Assembly (NCBI GenBank): GCA_031260865.1
Contig: JAISKQ010000282.1
Span: 1-12,244 of the forward strand
Length of the DNA stretch: 12,244 nucleotides
Source of the DNA: Prevotella sp.
Lineage (GTDB): Bacteria; Bacteroidota; Bacteroidia; Bacteroidales; Dysgonomonadaceae
Direction: 5' to 3'
The notes below the pieces were generated by a model. That model did no database searches. It was not told where the DNA came from and worked only from the letters and a program-made list of their open reading frames with translations. Below are positions 5,198 through 12,244 of this stretch, one piece after another (positions within the stretch are counted from its first letter, which is position 1; the number at the start of each line of letters is the position of its first letter). A program made the position numbers and the translations under genes.

Positions 5198-5625
5198 CCG
5201 AAGGTTTGGCTATCGTCCAATTAAATAGAAGATTGGGCTTTATAGACAAAACAGGTAAAGAGATTACCCCTTGTATATACAGTGATATATATGTTTCGAC
5301 GACTACCAGCTACGGCGTAACAATTAGAAAATCATTTAGCGAAGGTTTGACAGGCGTCCAAATAAACGGTATAAACGGTAAATGGGGTTATATAGATATG
5401 ACGGGGCAAGAAATTATTCCTTGTATATATGACGCGGCTTTTGAGTTTACCGATGGATTAGCTCGAGTTGTCTTTAACGGCAAATGGGGATTTATAGATA
5501 AAACAGGAGAGGTGGTGATTCCTTGTATATATGATGTAGCTTTCCCCTTTTCCAAAGGCGGTACGGCGACAGTCCGGGTGGGGGAAGAAAGATTTAATAT
5601 CGATAAAACCGGGAAAAAATTATAA
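5194..5625 (+). CDS. WG-repeat protein
   Basis: The 143 residues are almost entirely WG-type repeats of about 30-36 residues. Repeat 1 has GLAIVQLNRRLGFIDKTGKE, repeat 2 has GKWGYIDMTGQEIIPCIYD, repeat 3 has GLARVVFNGKWGFIDKTGE, and a degenerate fourth ends ERFNIDKTGKKL. WG repeats form beta-propeller-like or solenoid modules in Bacteroidetes proteins, mostly of unknown role. Here there is no signal peptide. The protein starts inside a repeat, at a position where upstream frame sequence (KAKEWDF) also looks repeat-like. The 4-nt ATGA overlap with the zinc-knuckle membrane protein suggests coupled translation and that the WG module works with it on the cytoplasmic face. Repeat 1 lacks the Trp, and repeat 4 is decayed. 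No terminator is seen before the ilv promoter at 5661. Confidence 0.85.
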   Translation: MTEGLAIVQLNRRLGFIDKTGKEITPCIYSDIYVSTTTSYGVTIRKSFSEGLTGVQINGINGKWGYIDMTGQEIIPCIYDAAFEFTDGLARVVFNGKWGFIDKTGEVVIPCIYDVAFPFSKGGTATVRVGEERFNIDKTGKKL

Positions 5626-5660
5626 AATCTGCTATTACTATTAAAAAAATCGCTATAAAA

Positions 5661-5690
5661 TTTGTTTTAAAAAAAATTATTATAACTTTG
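5661..5690 (+). promoter_or_regulatory. promoter of the ilv operon
   Basis: TTTG at 5661-5664 is followed by 18 nt and then TAACTTTG at 5683-5690, a near-perfect Bacteroidetes -33/-7 pair and the best in the window. Transcription would begin around 5696, giving a leader of roughly 200 nt before ilvD. The leader peptide ATG would lie only about 15-18 nt from the RNA 5' end. Confidence 0.75.
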
Positions 5691-5712
5691 TGACTGTTTT
5701 TAGCATAAAAAT

Positions 5713-5775
5713 ATGACAAATTGCTTTTTACATATTCTCATTCTCAATATTCTACTCGTCGGTCGGAATAAATGA
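5713..5775 (+). CDS. ilv operon leader peptide (attenuation sensor)
   Basis: This is a 20-codon ORF starting about 17 nt after the predicted transcription start. Residues 7-16 read HILILNILLV, and Ile, Leu and Val make up 9 of the 20 residues, exactly the end products of the operon downstream. Leu codons are TTA, CTC, CTC, CTA, CTC; Ile codons are all ATT; and Val is GTC. In known ilv and leu leader peptides such runs stall the ribosome when the matching tRNAs are uncharged. The stop codon (5773-5775) lies inside the RNA segment that can form the antiterminator, and the Ile-Leu-Ile codons lie in the segment that can block it. No Shine-Dalgarno sequence is visible (AT-rich GCATAAAAAT precedes the ATG), as for other genes here. 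The peptide itself is probably degraded. Confidence rests on composition, position and RNA context together. Confidence 0.8.
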   Translation: MTNCFLHILILNILLVGRNK

Positions 5776-5851
5776 GAAGGGTATGTATATTAGTTTGATA
5801 ACACAAGGAATAAATATAGAGCCTTTCTCATACATGGGAAAGGCTTTTTTT
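5735..5851 (+). promoter_or_regulatory. ribosome-mediated transcription attenuator of the ilv operon
   Basis: Four segments can pair in mutually exclusive ways. Segment 1, TTCTCAT (5735-5741), lies within the Ile/Leu codons. Segment 2, ATGAGAAGGG (5772-5781), includes the leader stop. Segment 3, CCTTTCTCAT (5822-5831), is part of the left arm of the terminator. Segment 4 is 5835-5845. The 1:2 pairing gives 7 bp, 2:3 gives 10 bp with one G-U, and 3:4 is the terminator. A ribosome stalled on Ile/Leu/Val codons covers segment 1, frees segment 2 and so prevents the terminator. A ribosome reaching the stop covers segment 2 and lets the terminator form. This matches the textbook trp/ilv attenuator design. 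It was worked out by hand from base pairing; no folding energy was computed. Confidence 0.75.
5820..5851 (+). terminator. intrinsic terminator in the ilv leader
   Basis: AGCCTTTCTCA (5820-5830) pairs with TGGGAAAGGCT (5835-5845), an 11-bp stem with one U-G pair and the tetraloop TACA, followed by six more T (5846-5851). It lies 46 nt before the ilvD ATG, so it must be conditional for the operon to be expressed. As a terminator for the upstream WG-repeat gene it would be 195 nt away and beyond the ilv promoter, so a leader attenuator is the better reading. Confidence 0.88.
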
Positions 5852-5897
5852 ATTAATTTTCTTAGAACCTTACTGACATTTATATATTACAATTGTT

Positions 5898-7727
5898 ATG
5901 GGATTTGAATTAAGAAGTTCGACCAGCACACAAGGCAGACGTATGGCAGGAGCAAGGGCGCTTTGGAGAGCAAACGGCATGAAAGAAGACCAAATGGGTA
6001 AACCGCTGATTGCTATCGTAAACTCATTCACTCAGTTTGTTCCGGGACATGTGCACCTGCATGATATTGGGCAGAAAATCAAGGCTGAAATAGAAGCGTT
6101 GGGTTGCTTTGCCGCCGAATTTAATACCATAGCTATCGACGATGGTATTGCCATGGGGCACGATGGCATGTTATACTCCCTACCCTCTCGTGATTTGATT
6201 GCCGATAGCGTGGAATATATGATAAATGCCCATAAAGCCGACGCGATGATTTGTATCAGCAACTGTGACAAAATCACTCCCGGCATGTTAATGGCGGCTA
6301 TGAGGCTCAATATTCCGACTATATTTGTTTCGGGAGGACCAATGGAAGCCGGAGAACTGGGCAATCAGCGCCTCGACCTGATAGACGCGATGATTAAAGC
6401 AGCCGACGATACGGTTTCGGATATAGAAATAGACGCCATAGAACGTGCCGCCTGCCCTACTTGCGGTTCGTGTTCGGGTATGTTTACAGCCAACTCCATG
6501 AATTGCTTAAATGAGGCGATTGGACTAGCCCTGCCCGGAAACGGCACAGTAGTAGCTACCCATACCAACCGTGTCAGACTATTTCGGGACGCGGCAAAAC
6601 AGATTGTAAAAAACGCTTATCGTTACTACACGGATGGCGATGAGTCCGTGCTTCCTCGAAATATCGCGACAAAAGCCGCCTATCTCAACGCGATGGCGTT
6701 GGACATAGCAATGGGAGGTTCTACAAATACAATCCTTCATCTGTTAGCTATCGCGCGGGAAGGCGAAGTCGATTTCACGATGGACGATATTGATAGGCTT
6801 TCACGCAAAACGCCATGCTTGTGCAAAGTAGCGCCGAACACTCAAAAATATCATATACAGGATGTTAACCGCGCTGGCGGCGTTCTCGGAATAATGAACG
6901 AACTGAATAAAGGAAATTTAATCGACACCTCTGTTTTACGGGTTGACGGGCTGACTTTGGCGCAGGCAATAGATGAATACAATATCACAAAAGGCTCTCC
7001 GGTAGAGAAAGTTGATATACTGTATAAATCAGCTCCCGGCAACAAGTTCAACCTGAAGATGGGTTCACAGGACAACTATTATCCTAACCTTGACATGGAC
7101 AGGGCAAATGGTTGTATCCGCGATATGGAACACGCGTACACCAAAGATGGCGGATTGGCTATCCTGAAAGGAAATATCGCCTTGAATGGCTGCGTGGTGA
7201 AAACGGCGGGAGTAGATGAAAGCATATTTAAGTTTTCGGGAACGACCAAAGTATTCCATTCACAGGATGACGCGTGTGAAGGTATATTGAAAGGCGATGT
7301 GCAAGCCGGAGACGTTGTTGTCATCATCTATGAAGGACCTAAGGGCGGGCCGGGTATGCAGGAAATGCTCTACCCTACTTCATATATTAAGTCCAAACAC
7401 CTTGGTAAAGAATGCGCTTTGATTACAGACGGGCGTTTTTCGGGAGGCACATCAGGGCTTTCCATCGGGCACGTTTCGCCGGAAGCGGCGTCAGGAGGCG
7501 CTATCGGTTTGGTTAAGGATGGCGATATTATTGATATAGACATTCCTAACAGGTCGATCAACGTCAGGTTGTCCGACGCGGAGCTTGAAACCCGCCGGCA
7601 AAAGGAGTCGGCAAAAGGTAAAGGAGCATTTAAACCGAATCGCGACCGCATTGTTTCCAAGTCATTGCGCGCTTATGCCGGCATGGTTAGTTCGGCCGAT
7701 TTGGGAGGAATAAGAATTGTGGAATAA
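5898..7727 (+). CDS. ilvD: dihydroxyacid dehydratase
   Basis: IlvD dehydrates 2,3-dihydroxy-isovalerate and 2,3-dihydroxy-3-methylvalerate to the 2-keto acids, the third common step of valine and isoleucine synthesis. The 609-residue length and [17 protein letters not shown] are those of the E. coli-type enzyme. Iron-sulfur and metal-binding landmarks are SNC123DKITPGM and AC186PTC189GSC192SGMFTAN. Other hallmarks are [43 protein letters not shown] near the C-terminus, and [20 protein letters not shown], which carries the catalytic-base serine region. The enzyme is oxygen-sensitive through its Fe-S cluster, which suits a largely anaerobic lineage. It is the first structural gene after the attenuator; ilvB starts 17 nt downstream. 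No Shine-Dalgarno sequence precedes the ATG, and the N-terminus [20 protein letters not shown] agrees with the family start. Confidence 0.98.
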   Translation: MGFELRSSTSTQGRRMAGARALWRANGMKEDQMGKPLIAIVNSFTQFVPGHVHLHDIGQKIKAEIEALGCFAAEFNTIAIDDGIAMGHDGMLYSLPSRDLIADSVEYMINAHKADAMICISNCDKITPGMLMAAMRLNIPTIFVSGGPMEAGELGNQRLDLIDAMIKAADDTVSDIEIDAIERAACPTCGSCSGMFTANSMNCLNEAIGLALPGNGTVVATHTNRVRLFRDAAKQIVKNAYRYYTDGDESVLPRNIATKAAYLNAMALDIAMGGSTNTILHLLAIAREGEVDFTMDDIDRLSRKTPCLCKVAPNTQKYHIQDVNRAGGVLGIMNELNKGNLIDTSVLRVDGLTLAQAIDEYNITKGSPVEKVDILYKSAPGNKFNLKMGSQDNYYPNLDMDRANGCIRDMEHAYTKDGGLAILKGNIALNGCVVKTAGVDESIFKFSGTTKVFHSQDDACEGILKGDVQAGDVVVIIYEGPKGGPGMQEMLYPTSYIKSKHLGKECALITDGRFSGGTSGLSIGHVSPEAASGGAIGLVKDGDIIDIDIPNRSINVRLSDAELETRRQKESAKGKGAFKPNRDRIVSKSLRAYAGMVSSADLGGIRIVE

Positions 7728-7744
7728 ATTAAGCCGCAAGAATT

Positions 7745-9442
7745 ATGGAAAATAAAATAACGGGACGCGAAGCTCTTATCAAAGCGTTACTTGATGAAGG
7801 AGTAGAAACAATTTTCGGCTATCCGGGCGGACAAGTAATTCCTGTATTTGACGCTCTGTATGATTATAAGGATAGGATAAACCATATACTTGTACGGCAC
7901 GAGCAAGGAGCTATCCATGCCGCGCAGGGATATGCCCGTACATCGGGTAAAGTTGGCGTCGCCTTGGTCACATCAGGTCCCGGAGCTACCAATACCATAA
8001 CCGGAATAGCCGACGCGATGCTCGACAGCACTCCTATCGTCGTCATATCGGGGCAAGTTTCGTCATCATTGCTGGGAAGCGATGCTTTTCAGGAAGCCGA
8101 TGTAGTCGGTATCACACAACCTATTAGCAAATGGTCGCGACAGATACGAAAGGCGGAGGATATTCCCCATGCTATCGCCAAAGCTTTTTATATCGCGTCT
8201 TCCGGTCGGCCAGGCCCGGTGGTGTTAGACATAACTAAAGACGCGCAAAATGGGCTTCTTGAATACAAATACCAAAAAGAAACATTTATCCGAAGCTATC
8301 AGCCTACACCTGAAATCAAACCTTTTGAGATAGAAGCCGCCGTTAACATCATTAATAATGCGAAAAAGCCGTTGGCGCTTGTCGGGCAAGGCGTTATACT
8401 TGGCGGCGCGGAAAAGGAATTGCTCGCTTTCATTGAAAAAACGGGTATTCCGGCGGCATCCACCATATTGGGGCTTTCCGCCATACCGTCGGATCATCCT
8501 CTACATGTGGGTATGTTGGGTATGCATGGCAATATAGGACCGAACCTCAAAACAAACGAATGCGATGTCCTTATCGGTATCGGCATGCGTTTCGACGACC
8601 GTGTCACCGGCGATTTGAATACTTATGCCAAGCAGGCTAAAATAATTCATTTTGATATAGATAAATCCGAAATAAATAAGAATGTGCCCGTTACAGCCCG
8701 TGTGTTAGGCGATGTGAAAGAAACCTTGCCTAAGGTTACAGGGTTGCTTAAATCCAATAGTTATCCCGAATGGCTCAATGAATTTAAAGCCTGTTATGAT
8801 AGAGAATATGAAGCCGTTATTAAGGATGAACTATTTCCTTCATCCGGACAACTAAAGATGGGCGAAGTTATTCATAAAATATCCGAAGCCACCGGCGACA
8901 AGGCTGTACTGGTAACGGATGTGGGACAACAGCAAATGATGGCTGTACGCTACTTTAAATATAATCAAAGCCGCAGTGTGGTAACTTCGGGCGGACTGGG
9001 AACAATGGGATTTGGGCTGCCTGCCGCTATCGGAGCCAAATATGGAACTCCCGACCGTACCGTATGCCTGTTTGCGGGCGATGGCGGCATACAGATGACC
9101 ATACAGGAATTGGGTACAATCATGCAATATGATGTAGATGTGAAGATTATTATTCTTAACAACCACTTTCTGGGTATGGTGCGCCAATGGCAGGAACTAT
9201 TTTTTAATGAACGCTATTCGGAGACGCTGATGAAAAACCCTGATTTTGCTAAAATCGGCGAAGCCTATAATATCCCGTCCAAGAGAGTGGAAACCAGGGA
9301 AGAACTGGACAAAGCCATTACCGAAATGATAAATCATAAAGGTCCTTACTTGCTGGATGTACAGGTGGAAACAAAAGGGATGGTATATCCGATGGTTCCA
9401 GCGGGGGCTTCGGTGACCAATATACTTTTAGGTAACGAGTAA
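7745..9442 (+). CDS. ilvB: acetohydroxyacid synthase, large (catalytic) subunit
   Basis: The enzyme condenses two pyruvates to acetolactate, or pyruvate and 2-ketobutyrate to acetohydroxybutyrate, the committed step of branched-chain amino acid synthesis, using thiamine diphosphate, Mg2+ and FAD. The 565 residues show the three domains of the family. The N-terminal pyrimidine domain has IFGYPGGQVIPVFDALYD and the catalytic glutamate E53 in VRHEQGAIHAAQGYAR. The central FAD domain has GMLGMHGNIGPN and GMRFDDRVTGDL. The C-terminal domain has the ThDP motif AGDGGIQMTIQEL with LNNHFLGMVRQWQ about 30 residues later. The C-terminus VPAGASVTNILLG is also typical. It lies between ilvD (17 nt upstream) and the regulatory subunit gene ilvN (13 nt downstream), so the holoenzyme subunits are made together. 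Confidence 0.98.
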   Translation: MENKITGREALIKALLDEGVETIFGYPGGQVIPVFDALYDYKDRINHILVRHEQGAIHAAQGYARTSGKVGVALVTSGPGATNTITGIADAMLDSTPIVVISGQVSSSLLGSDAFQEADVVGITQPISKWSRQIRKAEDIPHAIAKAFYIASSGRPGPVVLDITKDAQNGLLEYKYQKETFIRSYQPTPEIKPFEIEAAVNIINNAKKPLALVGQGVILGGAEKELLAFIEKTGIPAASTILGLSAIPSDHPLHVGMLGMHGNIGPNLKTNECDVLIGIGMRFDDRVTGDLNTYAKQAKIIHFDIDKSEINKNVPVTARVLGDVKETLPKVTGLLKSNSYPEWLNEFKACYDREYEAVIKDELFPSSGQLKMGEVIHKISEATGDKAVLVTDVGQQQMMAVRYFKYNQSRSVVTSGGLGTMGFGLPAAIGAKYGTPDRTVCLFAGDGGIQMTIQELGTIMQYDVDVKIIILNNHFLGMVRQWQELFFNERYSETLMKNPDFAKIGEAYNIPSKRVETREELDKAITEMINHKGPYLLDVQVETKGMVYPMVPAGASVTNILLGNE

Positions 9443-9455
9443 AAATTAAAGTATT

Positions 9456-10013
9456 ATGCAAGATAAAACATTATATACGATAACGATATTTTCGGAAAAT
9501 ACCGTTGGACTTTTAAGCCAGGTGACAAGCGTGTTCGTACGCCGTCAGCTGAATATAGAAACGCTGTCCGTATCCGCGTCGGCTCTTGAAGGAATACATA
9601 AATTTACCATCACAGTGTTTTGCGACGAGGAAGTGATAAAAAAAGTAGTATTACAGATAGACAAACGTGTGGATGTATTAAAAGCATATTACAATACCAA
9701 TGAGGAACTTATCCATCAAGAAATAGCCCTTTATAAATTATCGACTCCCGATTTTTTCAGGATAGAATCGATAGAAAATCTTATTCGCAAGCATAACGCG
9801 CGTATATTGGATATTAATGAAAATAGCGTGGTACTTCAGAAAACAGGTCACTATCAGGAAACGCAGGATCTGTTTGAAGAACTGAGCAAAACAATCGGCG
9901 TCCTGCAATTCATCCGTTCGGGACGTATTGCTATTACTAAATCGAAAATAGAAAGGTTGAGCGATATGCTCGCCGGATTGGATAAAAGACAAAAAACTCA
10001 AGAGACAAAATAG
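9456..10013 (+). CDS. ilvN: acetohydroxyacid synthase, regulatory (small) subunit
   Basis: The regulatory subunit binds IlvB, raises its activity and gives feedback inhibition by valine. The protein has an N-terminal ACT domain (residues about 6-80). This has the typical YTITIFSENTVGLLSQVTSVF start, where the NxxGLLS turn is the amino-acid site, then RRQLNIETLSVSASALEGIH and FTITVFCDEEVIKKVVLQID. The C-terminal domain (about 85-165) is also ACT-like and ends SGRIAITKSK. At 185 residues it is the long IlvH-like form rather than the 96-residue E. coli IlvN. With the leader attenuator it gives two layers of control, on enzyme activity and on transcription. It starts 13 nt after ilvB. Some annotations use ilvH for this length class. 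Confidence 0.95.
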   Translation: MQDKTLYTITIFSENTVGLLSQVTSVFVRRQLNIETLSVSASALEGIHKFTITVFCDEEVIKKVVLQIDKRVDVLKAYYNTNEELIHQEIALYKLSTPDFFRIESIENLIRKHNARILDINENSVVLQKTGHYQETQDLFEELSKTIGVLQFIRSGRIAITKSKIERLSDMLAGLDKRQKTQETK

Positions 10014-10038
10014 AATATTAACACAAAATATATTTTTA

Positions 10039-10776
10039 ATGATTTCACCTAAAGGAAGATACGAATTTGTAATTGACGCTTATTTAACAGATTTCAGAGG
10101 GAAGGCTACCTTACCGATGATTGGCGGATTTATGCTGCAAGCCGCTACTAAACATGCCGACGAACGTGGATTCGGCTACTCGGCCATGACGTCGCAACAA
10201 CGGGTCTGGGTTTTGTCCCGTATGGCTATCGAAATGTTCGAATATCCGAAAAACGATACCGTGATGACTATTAATACATGGATTGTCAGCGTAAACCGAT
10301 TATTTACCGAACGTCATTTTTCATTTGAGGATAGCAACGGTAAGCTGATTGGTTATGCAAGGTCTCTCTGGGCTTCGATAGATATGGAAACACGGAAGCC
10401 GACCAATTTATTGGAACTGTACGGTTTATCCGGATATATACACACCGGTCAAGAGTGCCCGATAGAAGGATTGACTAAAATTCCGACATTGAAGGATAAT
10501 TATGAACTGACGCCCGGATTTATAGTAAAGTATAGCGATGTGGATATAAACAAGCACCTGAACAGTATGAAATACATTGAACATTTTGTAGATGTTTTTG
10601 ATATTGAAATGTTCAGAGATAAGGAAATCAGGCGTATTGAAGTCAATTATATCGCCGAAGGGCATTATGGCGCTAAACTGGATATACTGAAAAGGGAAGA
10701 GGAAAACGGCGTTTTTGTTTTGGAGATGAAAGATAAAGATATAAATGTGTGTTCTACACGAATAACTTGGAAATAA
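10039..10776 (+). CDS. acyl-ACP thioesterase (FatA/FatB-like, double hot-dog)
   Basis: The enzyme hydrolyses fatty acyl-acyl carrier protein to free fatty acid and ACP in the cytoplasm. The 245 residues form two hot-dog domains. The first (about 1-125) has FRGKATLPMIGGFMLQAA, VWVLSRMAIEMFEYP and NTWIVSVNRLFTERHF. The second (about 155-245) has KYSDVDINKHLNSMKYIEHF. By alignment to the plant and Bacteroides enzymes, the likely catalytic network is D169, N171, H173 and E207 (in NYIAEGHYG), all present. The gene is 25 nt after ilvN and thus part of the ilv operon, an association I know from other Bacteroidetes. A link to branched-chain fatty acids or membrane composition is inferred from context. 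The stop overlaps the next start by one base (TAATG). Confidence 0.92.
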   Translation: MISPKGRYEFVIDAYLTDFRGKATLPMIGGFMLQAATKHADERGFGYSAMTSQQRVWVLSRMAIEMFEYPKNDTVMTINTWIVSVNRLFTERHFSFEDSNGKLIGYARSLWASIDMETRKPTNLLELYGLSGYIHTGQECPIEGLTKIPTLKDNYELTPGFIVKYSDVDINKHLNSMKYIEHFVDVFDIEMFRDKEIRRIEVNYIAEGHYGAKLDILKREEENGVFVLEMKDKDINVCSTRITWK

Positions 10777-11336
10777 TGAAATTGAAATTCTTTTTCTGTG
10801 CTTTATTTATTGCTTTGGCAATTCAGTCTTTCGGACAAGACACCAACCTAAAGTCGTATGGAAAAATAGGATTCGGCTTTTCGGGCTTGGATGTATCCTG
10901 GGATATTCCGGTATCGGATAAAATACTATTTGAAGCCGCCGCCGGATTAGGAGCCGGATATTTTATATCTTCAGGAGACTACAACTACAAGTGGTATCTG
11001 GATGACCCTGTCGCTTTTTTCACATTACATGGCAAATATTATATCAATAGGACAAAGCGTTTGAAACAAGGCAAATCCATTGATTTAAACACAGGTAGTT
11101 TTATTGGGATAAAGGCAAAATATGTAACTCAAACATTACGGTATTCATTTAATTGGAAAACATTGCTTATCGCTGCTCATTGGGGAATGCAAAGACCCAT
11201 AGGTAAACATTTCTCCTATGAGTTTTACGCCGGACTTGGGTATGCCGTGGATATGTCCGAGTATAACGATGGAGGTTGCTTATATCCTGATTTGAATATA
11301 CGAATCTCATATATTTTACCCTTTACGAAGAAGTAA
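10776..11336 (+). CDS. small outer-membrane beta-barrel-type protein
   Basis: I chose the ATG at 10776, which overlaps the thioesterase stop (TAATG). It gives a clean Sec signal peptide, MKLKFFFCALFIALAIQSFG, with likely cleavage before QDTN. A frame start at 10749 would put nine polar residues inside the thioesterase gene ahead of the signal. The mature part (about 165 residues) has alternating polar/hydrophobic stretches, many Gly and aromatic residues, and repeated Gly-x-Gly turns: YGKIGFGFSGLDVSW, FEAAAGLGAGYFISSG, FYAGLGYAVDM. It ends IRISYILPFTKK. This suggests an 8-stranded outer-membrane barrel of the opacity/OmpW-like size. No specific family is recognised. It is inserted between the thioesterase and ilvC and must be cotranscribed. 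Its role in this operon is unexplained and it may be a lineage-specific insertion. Confidence 0.72.
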   Translation: MKLKFFFCALFIALAIQSFGQDTNLKSYGKIGFGFSGLDVSWDIPVSDKILFEAAAGLGAGYFISSGDYNYKWYLDDPVAFFTLHGKYYINRTKRLKQGKSIDLNTGSFIGIKAKYVTQTLRYSFNWKTLLIAAHWGMQRPIGKHFSYEFYAGLGYAVDMSEYNDGGCLYPDLNIRISYILPFTKK

Positions 11337-11384
11337 GTAAAGATAAACAACTAAATTCTCAATTTAATTAAATATTAATAAATT

Positions 11385-12244
11385 ATGGCAGAGATGAATT
11401 TTGGCGGTGTGAATGAAAAAGTAGTTACCCGCGAAGAATTTCCTTTGGAAAAAGCAAGAGAAGTGCTGAAAAATGAGACGATAGCCGTTATCGGTTATGG
11501 TGTACAAGGACCCGGACAATCATTAAACCTTAGAGACAATGGTTTTAATGTGATCATAGGGCAACGCAAGGGCGGCAAAACATGGGAAAAAGCCATCGCC
11601 GACGGTTGGGTTCCCGGTGAAACCTTATTTGAAATTGAAGAAGCAGCCGCAAGAGGTACAATCATTCAATATTTGTTGTCGGACGCGGCTCAGATAGAAG
11701 TATGGCCTCGTATCAAACCTCATTTGACAGCAGGAAAGGCATTGTATTTTTCCCATGGATTCGGTATCACATACAAAGAACGCACAGGAATTATACCTCC
11801 TGCCGACGTTGATGTTATCCTTGTCGCGCCTAAAGGCTCAGGTACAAGCCTCCGCCGTATGTTCCTCGAAGGACGCGGATTGAACTCCAGCTACGCGATA
11901 TTCCAAGATGCCACGGGACACGCTTTTGAAAGAACCGTATCGCTGGGTATTGGCGTAGGCTCCGGATATTTGTTTGAAACCGACTTCAAACGCGAAGTAT
12001 ATTCCGATCTTACCGGCGAACGCGGCACACTCATGGGCGCCATTCAAGGCCTGTTGCTTGCCCAATACGAAGTGTTGCGCGAGAATGGACACTCCCCTTC
12101 GGAAGCGTTTAATGAAACCGTAGAAGAGCTTACACAGTCCTTAATGCCGCTATTTGCCGAAAAGGGTATGGACTGGATGTATGCAAACTGCTCTACTACT
12201 GCTCAACGCGGCGCTTTGGACTGGATGACTCCTTTCCACGATGC
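11385..12244 (+). CDS. ilvC: ketol-acid reductoisomerase, N-terminal part (runs off window)
   Basis: IlvC isomerises acetolactate or acetohydroxybutyrate and reduces the product with NAD(P)H, the second common step of the pathway. The 286 visible codons have no stop. The Rossmann domain has AVIGYGVQGPGQSLNLRDNG, followed by the cofactor-specificity loop GQRKGGKTWEKA. The catalytic domain shows VAPKGSGTSLRR, GIGVGSGYLFETDF and the metal-binding YSDLTGERG (Asp and Glu bridging the two Mg2+), then ENGHSPSEAFNETVEEL. From memory of Bacteroidales enzymes the full length is near 350 residues, so about 60 are missing. The start MAEMNFGGVNEKVVTREEFP matches that group. It begins 48 nt after the barrel-protein gene, with no clear promoter or terminator in the gap, so it probably belongs to the ilv transcript. 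Confidence 0.97.
   Translation, partial: MAEMNFGGVNEKVVTREEFPLEKAREVLKNETIAVIGYGVQGPGQSLNLRDNGFNVIIGQRKGGKTWEKAIADGWVPGETLFEIEEAAARGTIIQYLLSDAAQIEVWPRIKPHLTAGKALYFSHGFGITYKERTGIIPPADVDVILVAPKGSGTSLRRMFLEGRGLNSSYAIFQDATGHAFERTVSLGIGVGSGYLFETDFKREVYSDLTGERGTLMGAIQGLLLAQYEVLRENGHSPSEAFNETVEELTQSLMPLFAEKGMDWMYANCSTTAQRGALDWMTPFHD

Noticed and set aside
5161..5200. T7 run as a frameshift site fusing the membrane protein to the WG-repeat protein
   Set aside because: In the WG frame a TGA directly follows the T run, so slippage there cannot join the ORFs; the ATGA overlap is sufficient explanation.
5820..5851. Terminator of the WG-repeat gene
   Set aside because: It is 195 nt beyond that gene and downstream of the ilv promoter and leader ORF; its left arm pairs with the leader-stop region, favouring an attenuator.
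10749..10775. Upstream start for the barrel-type protein
   Set aside because: It would add nine polar residues before a textbook signal peptide and lie inside the thioesterase gene; the ATG at 10776 is better.

Overview
The window reads as chromosomal DNA of a Bacteroidetes bacterium, most likely a member of Bacteroidales. Three things suggest this. Candidate promoters match the Bacteroidetes -7 element TAnnTTTG rather than a sigma70 -10 box. Start codons mostly lack a Shine-Dalgarno sequence. The gene order ilvD-ilvB-ilvN-acyl-ACP thioesterase-(x)-ilvC is the arrangement I know from that group. No rRNA, tRNA, CRISPR array or intact transposase was seen.

Layout. (1) Positions 1-1611, minus strand: the N-terminal part of an EamA/DMT transporter, then riboflavin synthase (ribE) followed by a nitroreductase-family flavoprotein. 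These last two probably form a flavin-related transcription unit. (2) 1801-2889, plus strand: an aminoglycoside-phosphotransferase-fold kinase related to N-acetylhexosamine 1-kinases, closed by a strong hairpin terminator. (3) 2890-3470: a gene-poor stretch holding the 3' relic of a convergent gene, a 13-copy heptanucleotide array and a candidate promoter. (4) 3471-5625: an accessory islet of small, mostly unrecognised genes. It has an orphan 94-aa protein, a frameshifted lipoprotein/CxxCxGxG protein, a zinc-knuckle membrane protein, and a WG-repeat protein overlapping it by 4 nt. Three of these genes share a repeated leader with a small CGCA-loop hairpin about 20 nt before the start, and a 74-bp repeat shows that gene modules were duplicated and lost here. 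(5) 5661-12244: the branched-chain amino acid operon ilvD, ilvB, ilvN, acyl-ACP thioesterase, a small outer-membrane-type protein, and ilvC (cut by the window edge).

The most notable signal is in the ilvD leader. A promoter at 5661-5690 is followed by a 20-codon ORF whose core reads HILILNILLV, and then by an 11-bp terminator hairpin with a T-run just before ilvD. The leader contains four segments that can pair 1:2, 2:3 or 3:4. Segment 1 lies on the Ile/Leu codons, segment 2 on the leader stop codon, and segment 3 on the left arm of the terminator. This is the full logic of a translation-coupled transcription attenuator, assembled independently in a Bacteroidetes-type ilv operon.

Function. 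IlvB/IlvN (acetohydroxyacid synthase), IlvC (ketol-acid reductoisomerase) and IlvD (dihydroxyacid dehydratase) carry out the shared steps of valine and isoleucine synthesis and supply the leucine precursor. The thioesterase probably links the operon to membrane lipid metabolism. The leader would sense charging of Leu/Ile/Val tRNAs and set expression of the whole unit.
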